64,000 bases of DNA from Bedellia somnulentella. Lineage: Eukaryota > Arthropoda > Insecta > Lepidoptera > Bedelliidae. Each line of letters opens with the position of its first letter. The first letter of the stretch is position 1. A program made the position numbers and the translations under genes. The stretch lies in contig OY755172.1 in NCBI GenBank assembly GCA_963576735.1, positions 2,542,001 through 2,606,000 of the forward strand, in the 5' to 3' direction. Below the pieces are notes generated by a model. It was not told the origin of the DNA. It searched no databases and was given only the letters and a program-made list of their open reading frames with translations. Below, piece after piece: positions 9,595 to 21,100 of this stretch.

Positions 9595-10555
9595 ACGTGT
9601 TGATAAGTATGGTAATGTATTGTATTTACGATCTAGTATTATTTACGAGAAGCATGGTTTTTTGGTGTCACAACCAAACTGTCATATGCTTGAACGCTTC
9701 TTCTTTGCGTTTTGGGAATCGAATCTACATAAAACTTATTTTTAAATTAAATTGAATTGAGTGTTTTTGGAAGAACATGTGTTCGTGTATTTAAGTCGAC
9801 AAGTATTCAGTTCATATATCGTGTGCGGATAGAAAGAGGAAATAATTATCCAAAGAATAAATTGAAACACTGATTTTTACAAACTTAACTCTATGAGTGA
9901 TAATGTTAAATTAACCAGTATTATTAATCTAGTAATGCAATAAAGTCTGAACTTGAGTGTCTTATGATAGTTCGTTATCTTAATTCTCAATAAATTATGA
10001 AGAACTTGCAAAGTTGTTTTATTCATATTCCAGTGTGTATACCGTATGTACAACTCCCTATACTTACGGTCACAATTCCCAAAAAATATGTGGTCAAAAA
10101 TTCTAAATTAGAGATTCCTCAGCCACTTTTAAAGGTTGGGTGGGGTAAAATCAAAAGATGATAAATGATGGGCCTGCAACATTATTCATTATTTTAAAAC
10201 CCCTAAAACCCAGCCCAGATAACACGAGCGACCTTTTAACTAGATATCGTGTGGTATAAAACAGCCATCTCTTTCGCACGTGCATATTATCGAATGCTTT
10301 TATCTCATTCTTACCGACAGAGCATTTATAAAATAGCGCTCATGCTAGTTCTCCTGAATAGCCTTGTCACCTGCGAGATGTGAGACACAAGACTTATCGC
10401 TCTGTATTGTCATGTTTGTGTCATTCCCGTACAGTAGGCTTTTCTAGTCAAATTAATTTGAGATTGGATTAGGACACAAGAACCAATGAACATTTTCATA
10501 TTTGATTGAATCAGGCGTTACTTTGCGGAAATCCATAGCAATACTAATATTAATA
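9595..10555. other. Intergenic stretch between ODAD3 and the foldback
   Basis: Holds the likely ODAD3 3' UTR with AATAAA at 9856 and 9939, and a decayed copy of the 245-bp repeat at about 10059-10240. No other gene is seen. Confidence 0.6.
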
Positions 10556-10852
10556 AATTTCTTCGCTTAATTCCGCTAAATAACTGCAGTCTTCATGCAA
10601 CATGCACTGTGCACCGCCCGCCCTCCCACTTACAAGAAATCGAAAAGCAGACAATGCACCACACACACACCCGCAAGCGAAAACCACAGGCAACCACAAA
10701 CATGCGACGCGTTTCGACTCAACGAGTCGGCTTGCGGGTGTGTGTGTGGTGCATTGTCTGCTTTTCGATTTCTTGTAAGTGGGAGGGCGGGCGGTGCACA
10801 GTGCATGTTGCATGAAGACTGCAGTTATTTAGCGGAATTAAGCGAAGAAATT
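10556..10852. repeat. Perfect 123-bp inverted repeat with 51-nt loop (foldback)
   Basis: 10556-10678 is the exact reverse complement of 10730-10852; loop 10679-10729. Outside the perfect stem the pairing continues imperfectly (AATACTAATATT against AAATATTAGTATT). GC content is well above the surroundings. It lies between ODAD3 and the RSPH14-like gene. It could be a foldback/MITE element or a long-hairpin RNA source; no coding role is seen. Confidence 0.92.
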
Positions 10853-11167
10853 GATAAATATTAGTATTTTCATATTTCTATGCCAACGCTATTAAGTGTC
10901 GTATTGGTATGGCCACAAAAAAGTTAGAGTTAGTCTTAAACGTATAGTAGGTACCCACTTAGTAAGGCTGATTGGAAAAATGTACCTATTTCAAGGCAGT
11001 ACGTACCCGAAATCTTATACAAAACCACATATAAAAACAACATCAAAGAGTAAAAAACCAAATCAACAAAACAACAACAAAAACAACAAACAATTGTCAA
11101 CCTACATTTCTTAAAACCTATTTACCCCTTATTTTATTTATAATTTACAAAACAATCAATTAAAATC

Positions 11168-11455
11168 ATGTTTAACCCTCACAAGAACTCATACTTACAA
11201 CTCCAAGTGGCTATCGAGCCCCGAGTCATCAACAAGGCTGTTGACGAGGCCATGCTTCATGGGCTGAACATGAGGACTGAAATTCCTGCAGCGCAAAGAA
11301 TGGAGTCCATGCAACCATCTTTGTATGCCCCTTGTGTGGACATTACGAGGGCTAAAGTTGGGTATGGAAGGATAGGTCTACGGCTGCTGGTTCGGCAGCT
11401 GCATGATAAAGATCATTTGACGCAGTTGAGGGCTCTTCATTCGGTTATGGATAGG
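11168..11455 (+). CDS. RSPH14: RSPH14-like exon 1
   Basis: 96 codons from ATG, donor GTAAGT. Carries the TRAKVGYGR motif and the first helix of the ARM fold. Confidence 0.8.
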
Positions 11456-12975
11456 GTAAGTACATTGTTGACGAATGAACCAGGTGCTTCTATGTCACTT
11501 GCAATCCATAACTAGTAGATATTATTTTTAATCGAATTGAATAGCATAATGTTAGAAGATTTTTAAAAAAAGCAGTAGGGTATCATGTTTTATGTGCCCC
11601 ATCATGAATATCGACAGCAACCTTAAGGAACAAAAAAGGATATGAGGTCATGATTTAAAATGGGTTCCTTCGTTCTTACTGCTCAGGCTTGCTATCGATG
11701 GCATCTTTGTATGATTTCTGAAGTGGCAAACTGACTCCAGCGATTTACGGCTGGACGGTTTTCTACCCAGGATTTAAGTTTAAAAACATCCGACTGTCTA
11801 ATTATCTGAAAGAGTCGTTATTGTCGCAACCCAGACGTAGACTTCAAGATCCTTATCTTATGTATATATTACTTCAATATCACTAGCAACAGCAATTCTC
11901 GTGTACCCTCTTCCAACCCACATAAATAAGTTTATATTTCCAGATGCAAATCTCCGAAGAAGCATTATTTCTATTAGACCTTCACGTGGCCCATCGACTG
12001 GCTGACTTGCTTTGCAATCGGGATCCTGTCATTAGAGAGAAGACCTGTATGACTCTCACCCACATTGCCGATTACTACCAGGGAAGACGACAGATCCTAC
12101 GAGTGTCCAATCTCATCAATGATCTCATGTGGCTTTGCTTAAGAGACAAAAGGGAAATCAGGTATGCGGCTGCCATGACCATCAGAACTATAGCAGCAGA
12201 CAGATTCGGATGTGAAGTTATATGCCAACATGACACTATTGTTGAAAACCTCCTTAAAATCGTCAAAAATGACTTTGTCGGAATTATTATTATACATTTG
12301 AAGACGCTAGAGAACTTAATAGAATGGGATGCTGAAAGACCTTTGAAAGCTAATGCGTTTCAAATAATGCTAACCCTAATGGAAAATAAAGATACCAGGA
12401 TCGTGCAAGGCGCAATGAACTGTATGGCGCAGTTGTTAAAGAATAAAATCGGTAAAAAGCTAGCAGATAATTATGACATGGTTTTCCGTCTGAAAGAATA
12501 TTTGACAATGAACGAAGAAGTTATTATAAGTACGGTGCAGCTATTAAAAGTGTCTACATTGACCACTCGGTCTAAATTTCGTACTAAAGAATGTTGTTAC
12601 GAGTTGACTGAAAAGCTGGTGAATCTGTGCTATTCCCCGAACAAACCGGTGTTACAATTAGCCACTATGCAAGTTCTGATCAACTTGTGCGATAATCCTG
12701 ACATCAGGAATCACATACTACACTTTTATGCCGATAAAATCAAGAATATCAAAATAAGGAGTGACGAAGAATGGGACGGCACAACAGAGACGACAGCATA
12801 TGGTATGGAAACGGGTCATTTCTACAGATCAATGTGTATAGAACCTACTGAAACTGTACGAAATGATTTAGGAGATAGCGCTAAGGCTATTAACGTACAC
12901 AGCTACCTCCAAACTGTACAAGACTGCAAGCAAAGACTTCTGAAAGCTATCCACTTTAAACCCTATAGGGACTGA
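11168..12975 (+). CDS. RSPH14: RSPH14-like armadillo-repeat protein (radial spoke), two exons
   Basis: Exons 11168-11455 and 11944-12975 join in phase 0 (donor GTAAGT, acceptor TTTCCAG), giving 439 residues. The ATG at 11168 follows in-frame stops and starts MFNPHKNSY. The conserved entry motif DITRAKVGYGRIGL (about residues 58-71) resembles the TRVPVAFGRRAL motif of vertebrate RSPH14/RTDR1, followed by the QLRALHSVMD, REKTCMTLTHIA and RYAAAMTIRTIA helices typical of armadillo/HEAT repeats. Known role of the family: component of axonemal radial spokes. Longer than the vertebrate protein (about 350) because of an N-terminal and a C-terminal extension. AATAAA at 12989, 14 bases after the stop, is a likely poly(A) signal. 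Other ARM proteins are possible, but the entry motif is specific. Confidence 0.8.
11944..12975 (+). CDS. RSPH14: RSPH14-like exon 2 with stop
   Basis: 343 codons of armadillo-like helices after acceptor TTTCCAG; TGA at 12973-12975. C-terminal part (MCIEPTETVR ... LLKAIHFKPYRD) is not recognised elsewhere. Confidence 0.82.
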   Translation: MQISEEALFLLDLHVAHRLADLLCNRDPVIREKTCMTLTHIADYYQGRRQILRVSNLINDLMWLCLRDKREIRYAAAMTIRTIAADRFGCEVICQHDTIVENLLKIVKNDFVGIIIIHLKTLENLIEWDAERPLKANAFQIMLTLMENKDTRIVQGAMNCMAQLLKNKIGKKLADNYDMVFRLKEYLTMNEEVIISTVQLLKVSTLTTRSKFRTKECCYELTEKLVNLCYSPNKPVLQLATMQVLINLCDNPDIRNHILHFYADKIKNIKIRSDEEWDGTTETTAYGMETGHFYRSMCIEPTETVRNDLGDSAKAINVHSYLQTVQDCKQRLLKAIHFKPYRD

Positions 12976-12988
12976 CGTATGGTATTGA

Positions 12989-12994
12989 AATAAA
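12989..12994 (+). terminator. Likely poly(A) signal of the RSPH14-like gene
   Basis: AATAAA 14 bases after the stop codon. Confidence 0.55.
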
Positions 12995-15078
12995 AGAGTA
13001 TGTCGTAGAAATTGTCTTTATTACATTTGTATTACATAATTAAAATACTTGAGCTCATTGTATTATCTTATAGTGCAGTACATTGGCAGACTTAAAGCTA
13101 TGACACAGAGGCTGTCCGATTGGCGATAAGTATTACATTTTGACTATTATTTATAAAACAAGTAAAGCGAGACTATGATAGCGATACGTATTTTGAGCCA
13201 AAATAGTTACTTATTGCCTTTAGGACATGTGTTTTAGTAATATTTCCCTAAAATTAATTTTGATATATCCCCTAAATAGAAGTGATTTAAACAAAAAGCA
13301 AGATATATTTCTTTCTCATCATATAAGTGAAATTCAGCCACAACAAGTAAAAAAAACCAATAGCATTGCTTTCAAGTCAATTCGTACTAATTAAATACAC
13401 AGTATATTAAATAAGCTACATTTTAATCTACGTATCTTCATTATCTAAGAATGGCACTTATGTCTTTTAAAGATGCGATATGAAGGTCATTATATTATGT
13501 ACAATAGTTAGCTCTTCGTAAGATTCTTAATTATTGTTTCAATTCCACGCTAATATTTATTATAATATACGAACATGGCCTCAAATTCTGTTACTGCGTA
13601 TTGATATCAAGGATCATATATTAATTGTGGAATCAAGCACTTAAACCCTTATTCGCCTCCTACCACGGGAGATGAGGAAATGATTAGGTACTTTATATTT
13701 TTAGGAAATAAGGTTTATATTTTTAGGAAATAGGGTTTATTTACGTAATGTATGTTTTAAAATAGTAAAGCGATAAGTATTGATACTTGAATCGTATAAA
13801 AGTAGTATAAACTTCGAATATAGTACAAAATATTAGCTCGGAATTGAAATAAACCAAAACACGTTTCCTGTCCCATACAATCATTTTATAGTTTAACACA
13901 CGTGTTTGAAATATTGTTAAAAGTTTTAATTACGAACTTTGTTCTTAGCGATTTGTTCATTATGTGATTTATGATAAAAAATATCGTTTCAAAAACAAAA
14001 GTTTCATGACATTGTGCGCGATTAATAAGACAGGACTCGTTAATTTCAATTAACTATTTTCTTTTGCAAGCTTTCTATCTCTAAAACTGTGGATACCCTC
14101 TTTGAGATATATAGCCGTGAGGGTATGTACGTATCTTCTATTACAGTGATGATCGTTTACGCCCAAAAGGCTGGCAGAGGTACTCATCATGTAACTTCAT
14201 GTGACATTCTGTCACCTGCCTGATCCGAGTACCCTATTCACAAGCATTATTATAATTGTTTTGGTATCTAAGTTAAATTATAATCACAGCCCAATAATTT
14301 TTGGGTTCAAGAGTATATTATTTAATCAATGAAACTTTATAAATATATTAACTAAGCATTATTTTAAGCCAAGAGCCCAGATTATTTAAAGCCAGCTGTT
14401 ATAAAATAGCAAAATCATCACATTTTTATTTAAATATCTAATTTAAAGCTATTATTGACTACGATACAATAACTTTCGATAAATTACTTGTGCACCAATA
14501 TTTTTATGGTGTACATAATTATATATAATCATAATTTATAAAACCCTATCACAATTAAAAAAAAATGTACGACAATAACTTCAATTACCAAAAAAAAATG
14601 CCTCCTAGGCTAAACCGACCTGCACATATTCCTAATATTTCCGAAGACTATACGTATTAACAAATAAATCAACTAAGTTTACGTAACTATTGAAGATGTT
14701 TAACAATCTCAACCCATTTATTTATGTATACCATAAAACTTTTTTATTCATACGATTTAATTTCAATAAGTACAGTAAACATATTTTATTTGCACAAAAC
14801 AGACTTGCCGCTACAGCTAAGATCGTGTGCTTCTTATTTTGTAAGAAAATATGCGTATTGATTGATAATAAAATCACTCCTAATAAATCTGACCAGTACT
14901 ATTTCCCTATATCAAAATATATATTATAATCAATATTGTTCATCATATCCTTCACTCTGAGTGAACGATTCACGAATGCATTCGTTCACTTCGGTCCATC
15001 GGAAATGGTATGCAAATCAAAGTCGCAATTGCGAGCATATTGAAAGAGACCTTTGCACAATTCGTGCAAAAGGTTGTC
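12995..15078. other. Convergent intergenic stretch / sws 3' UTR
   Basis: AT-rich, no convincing gene. It lies between the 3' ends of the RSPH14-like gene (+) and sws (-), so it must contain the sws 3' UTR. A fragment of the 245-bp repeat (14085-14135) and a SINE body fragment (14135-14240) are recognisable. Confidence 0.55.
14135..14240 (-). repeat. SINE body fragment
   Basis: GTTTACGCCCAAAAGGCTGG, CAGAGGTACTCATCATG and GTGACATTCTGTCACCTG match the body of the SINE copies at 43260-43535 and 52068-52212. Confidence 0.55.
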
Positions 15079-15189
15079 TCACCTCCCCCCTCCCCTTTTA
15101 TTCAGGGGGTCGTACACTTCCGCTTCCGAGTCAATATCGTCTTCAGATAGCGATAGTGAGCCTCCCACGCGCCGGGCACGACGTCCCTC
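15079..15189 (-). CDS. sws: sws exon 28 with stop
   Basis: Acceptor TTTTCTAG, stop at 15081-15079. [18 protein letters not shown], then [17 protein letters not shown]. Phase 0 matches exon 27 across a 7.3-kb intron that contains a whole LINE. Confidence 0.85.
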   Translation of the reverse strand, partial: EGRRARRVGGSLSLSEDDIDSEAEVYDPLNKRGGGR

Positions 15190-18100
15190 CTAGAAAATAA
15201 TTTAATTTAAGAAACATATTTATGCTCATAAAAAACAGAGGTTAGTTACCGACAATGCAATATGATCGGAAAGCAAAGAAATAAATTTATTACTACAGAT
15301 TTGACAAGCTGCTTTGAATTATGCTCAGTATTTAATTAACTTGAATCAAATCTACCCGAGTGTTAGTAACAACGAAGAATTTACATGTTTTAAATAAAAA
15401 AGTGATATTTTTTCTACACATTGATACAAAAATGACACATGCCGTACATCTAATGAAATGTAACATCAACGACAAATGAAATTGGTTAACAAAGGGTCGC
15501 GCATGTACCTAAATTTGTACACATCTTGCATATCGACATTGAAGGAATAACCATAGTTTAAAGGACCATAAAACTTCTAATCTATTAATTTCAAAATCTA
15601 TCAGTTAATCACCATTGAAAGTTTTTGTCTTTACAGCTTAAGTACCTTTTAATACCGACGTAGGGAAGCCATCTAAGATATTAATAAACCATATAAGTTA
15701 TAATAAGTATAAATATTGAGGAAACATTATTTTGACGCGTAGTTTGAAAAAAAATTCTATTAGGATTGACACTATGTACGATCCGGGAAAATCCTGTCTC
15801 TATACCTCACATTCGTCAAATCTTATAGACCATGTCATTTATTTATCTCATATCAAAATCACACCTATAAGATGAAAAAAACCATTCTATTTTCTTTCAT
15901 ACGTCCAATCCATATTCCCATAAAACCAACATCCCTTTTTAGTGTTTCGTAGCTGGACAACGAAAAACGAAACCCTATTAGATTCGTCATGTCTGTCTTC
16001 ATTTTTTTCTATCTCTTTAATTACATCATCTATCACACTACATAACCATGCCTTGTATAAAATTTCTAGGCACCTCATTTTCACTGCATTCAGCTGAATT
16101 TTTCGCTTTTCATACTCTACATTAAAGTAGGAACTAGAACCTTTCGACCTCACTTAGACAACGAGTAAGAACTATTTATATCTCCGTTCATCTGATGTGG
16201 GGATTTTGTCAAGCCTTATATTATTATATGGATACAAAAAATATGTCGTATTTCCCACTTTTTTACCATCTGTTGCGATCCCCATTCCCAATATACGAGC
16301 AATTTGACTCTAAGAACAGAACAACACCTTCCACTTATAATTCCTAAGTACCGTCTGATACACCATCCACAAATGAATGAAAGATTAGTACACCTTTTGG
16401 TATATACCTAAGATTTTTGAGAGATGATAAAAAAGATTATATAGTGATTCCTAACGATTTTAAGGATTCATATGAATTTTTTTTTTTTGTTCTGTTTGTT
16501 TAAATATGTCAAATGTCAAACTAAAATGAAGTAAGTGACAGATGCTGAAATGACAATGACAAACAAATGCGCACTAGTGTGACGTTCTAATGATACCAGG
16601 CAAAGAGATTAATTATCCCTAAATATCTCAGAGTATTTTAGGACTGTGGTAGAAGTGAGACAATATTTTTATCTTTATATAAGATTTTATTAAGTAGGTA
16701 CCCTCTTACAAAATAATATGGCTACCAACTGTGCCGCTTGCGGGGAAAAAATTCAAGACCTGAATTTTCTTGAATGCTCTACATGCGAACTTTTATATGA
16801 CCACAAATGTCTTAACCTCACAACGGAGAATCTTGATAGCATGTCTCAAGAACAAAAACAGAGCTGGCATTGCCCTGAATGCACATGCAAACAAAAGAAA
16901 GGGGATAACTCTGGCACCCCTGTGCGATTTATGGCTGCTTCGGTTTCTGCTCCCCTTAACAACACCTTCACCAAGAACGAAAATGACAACGTAAGCCGGG
17001 TTCGAGGGAGTAACGGATCGGTTAAGCAAACAAGTACTAAACTCACACTGAAACTACAACAACAGCAACAACAAACTACAAAGACAACAACATCAACTAC
17101 AGACGATAAGTACGAAGAATTCAAGAGGGAAATGAGAGAACTGGTGACTTCCCTAAAAACAACTCAGCAGGAACAACTTGATGTAATTAAACAAGATTTG
17201 CAAGAAATTAAGGAAGCCAACCAACACATACGGGACTCAATAGCTATCTTAACGGACCAAAACTCTGCCCTTAAGCAGAGAGTAGATGAACTAGAAGATG
17301 AATCAAAAAGAAACAGAGACTATATACATATTCTGGAGAATAAAATTGAAGATGTGCAAATAGGAGCCCGGAAATCCCATTTTGAAATGAAGAACGTTCC
17401 CAAGATAAATTTGGAAACAAAGCAAGATCTTATAGAAATGGTAACTACATTATCAAAAACAATTAACTGCGAAATAAAAAAGACCGATATCATGGATATA
17501 TGTAGAGTGAGAAGTAAAAATCCTGAAAAAAAGAGAACGCCGATAGTAGTAGAAACAAATTCAGCAATTCTTAAAAACGAGGTTTTAAAGATGGCCAAGA
17601 ACTTCAACGCGAAAGCTCAAAATAAACTATGCGCTAAGCATCTAGGACTCAAAACGCAAGAAGATACTCCAATCTTTCTATCCGAACACCTCACCTCAAA
17701 AGGATCACGCCTCTTTTTCCTTGCACGTGATCTGGCCAGATCAAAGGGTTATAAGTTTTGCTGGACGGCCTACGGCAAAATCTATATCAGAGAAAACGAA
17801 AATACACCAGTCATTAATATCCAAACGGAACAACAAGTTCAGAGAATTTTTCAAGATAAATGACTAGATTGTTTAGATATTGACAGCTACATTTTTATAA
17901 ATACACCCCACCTATTATGCTACTTCGTACTCCCATATTATTATAATAAGAAACATTTAAACACTCAAACATACACATACACAAATAATAACTGCAAAAC
18001 ACAAAGAACCACACTTAACACTCAAACACTCACTATTATCACCTTCAATCACATACTCATACTGATCACGATAGTATTGTATTTTTTCCAATTTGCATTA

Positions 18101-21100
18101 GCTAAACTGTTTCAAGCTCTAAAAAACACAAACCGACGCCCATTATATATGTCGCAATACCACTACAAAACTTTCACTTATACTAAATTCTCTATCAAAG
18201 CCTCATATAACTACAGTTTTATAACAGAGACAAGTTGCACCGTACATATATATGTAAATGGATAATACAACACAAACGATAAAAGACATAGATAGTATGG
18301 AGGTGGCTTTCTCTTGTCTATGTGATCCGGAGGATCTTACTAACCAAATAACAATAAAGAATACGGACTTGACACTTGTTTCCCAGAATGTTAGAAGTAT
18401 ATATCATAATTATGATGATTTTATCACAACTTTATCTAATTTTAGATTTGAAACGGATATAATTATTCTTACAGAATGTAGACTAAATAATAACAAACCA
18501 CTACCACATTTACAAGGATACGACATTTACCATACGACCATTCATCAAAACCAAAACGATGGCGTAGTTATTTATATTAAGAACACATTAAAACACAAAG
18601 TAAAAGAAGTAAAACTTACACACGCATCTTGTTTACAAGTTGATACGTTAGACACTTCGATTTTGGGTATTTATAGATTCCCATCCAATAAAAATGCAGA
18701 ATCATTTATTAATTCTTTGCAACAACATATTGCTTCTCTTACAGCTAAAAATCTAGTTATCTCTGGTGATATAAACATTAATATACGACTTAAAGTTGAG
18801 GAACCTACATATGAACGCAATAACCGTATGTTATATTTAAATATGTTATCTGGATTTGGAATACTTGCAGGTCATACTATTAAAACAAATGACAAAAACT
18901 GTTTAGATCACATGATGATCAAACTGAATAGATCAAAATACCTAGCCTCGATAGCTGTACTGGAAACAAGTATAACAGATCATAAAACAGTTTTTCTTGT
19001 TATTTCTAAAATAAAACACCGTCCTCGTAACTATGCAATTAGGATAAAAACTGATTTCGAACATGCTTTACAATGTTTAAAAGACAGCAATATCGAAGAA
19101 TTACTGTACTCTGAAAACCCGGATATTATTATTGAACGCCTAATGCATAAAATCACCTCCAGTCTTGAAGAAAGTACCACTACCAGCAAAGTACCTCGTT
19201 GTAAAAGAATCATTAAGCCCTGGATTACTCCTGGCATACTTAAATGTATAAATAACCGAAATAAACTACAAAAAAAATTCAAAAAAAATCCTGAAAGTGA
19301 CATAAATAGAATAACTTATACAAGATATAGAAACTACTGCAATAACTTAATTAAAAAAATAAAAAGAACCTTTGAAAGAGATCTACTGTTAAAATCGCTA
19401 AACAATAATAAAACCCTGTGGAAATCAATTAAAAGTATTACATACACTAGCGAAATCAATAAACAACCGTCTGAACTACTAAATATAAAATCATCAAACA
19501 ATGAATCAGTTAATTACGTAAACAAACATTTTGCAAATGTAGGTAAAACATTAGCCGAAAAATTTAATAATAATAAAACTGATGCGCAGCTTGCCAATAG
19601 CCTAAATAACACTCCACTCCAATCTAATAGCTTAGTCTTAATGCCGACGAATTGTGAGGAAGTTAATAGTGTGCTAATGAGCCTCAAAACCGAGAGCGCA
19701 CCCGGATGGGATAAAAAACCCATATCTTTCTTAAAGCTGGCAAAGACTGAATTAGTCCCAATCTTAACACATTTTACAAATGTATGCTTCTCAAAAGGTG
19801 TCTTTCCACGCTCATTAAAGAAGTCCATTATTACGCCAGTGCATAAGAAGGGCGACAGGGACGATGTCAGTAATTACCGCCCTATATCTGTCTTACCTGC
19901 CATCTCCAAACTGGTAGAGAAGTTAATAAATATAAGATTATTAAACTATTTGTACAAATATGAAATTCTCTCTCCTAACCAATTTGGCTTCAGGCGTAAT
20001 AAGTCAACTGATGACGCAGTAATAGGATTGAGTACCTTGGTGTCGCAGTCACTTGACAAGGGAGAAAAATGTATCTCGGTATTCCTTGATTTGAAAAATG
20101 CCTTCGATACCGTCTCTGTCCCCATTCTTGTACGTAAACTGGAAAGACTAGGAGTAAGGGGAATAGCACTTGATCTACTTAAAGATTATGTTAGTAATAG
20201 ACAACAAGCAGTAAAAATAAACAATATTATTAGTGATTTTCAAGAAATAACATACGGTGTGCCCCAGGGTAGTGTTCTAGGCCCCACACTTTTTCTGACT
20301 TATATCAATGACATGTGTAATAAGAATATTAAAAATGGAAAAATATTTACATATGCAGATGACACAGCAATTGTTTTTACTGGCTCCACATGGAGCGAAG
20401 TTCAATCTAATACAGAAAGAGGACTGAGGGAGGTGGCACGATGGCTAAGTGATAACCTTTTAACACTCAACACTTTAAAATCCAACTACATTTGTTTTGG
20501 CATTGATAAAAGAAACCAACCCGGTGACGATTTTCATATAATAATACACAATTGTGTCAGTGATCCCACAATTTCTAACACATCATGTAATTGTTCTAGA
20601 ATTGAAAGAGTGAAAGAAGTCAAATACTTGGGTGTTGTGTTGGACCAGAGGTTATCCTGGTATTCTCATCTAGAGCATGTCATAAACAGGGTAAGGAAAC
20701 TATCCTGGGTATTCAAGTCATTGCGTTACGTGGTACCTAGAGTACATGATTCCAAAAATAACATCTTGAATTATATTTACACTTCCCTGGTGCAATCTGT
20801 GTTGGTGTATTGCATAACAGTTTGGGGTGGTTGTACCAAAACGTATCTAATAGACTTGGAGAGAGCGCAGAGATCTTTAATTAAAATAATGTATTTTAAA
20901 ACTAGTTTGTTCTCAACCACATCTCTTTATAAGGAATGCGAACTTCTCTCAATAAGGCAATTATATATCTTAACTTGTTGCCTAAAAAAGCATAAATCAA
21001 TAGATTATAATGAATCAAACAATTCTCGTAGAAGAAAAGATATTGTTGTGACTATCCCTAGAACGAAAACCAGCTTTGCACAAAGGCAATATTACGTAAG

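Noticed and set aside
10550..10864. Pair of mirrored ORFs of about 88 codons on both strands
   Set aside because: They are a by-product of the perfect inverted repeat; no start context or similarity.
14690..15200. Short + strand ORFs
   Set aside because: AT-rich chance ORF, and the second overlaps the last sws exon on the other strand, which is supported by phase and similarity.
16793..17607. Reverse-strand ORFs inside LINE ORF1
   Set aside because: Shadows of the real ORF1 with low-complexity Ser/Val/Phe content.
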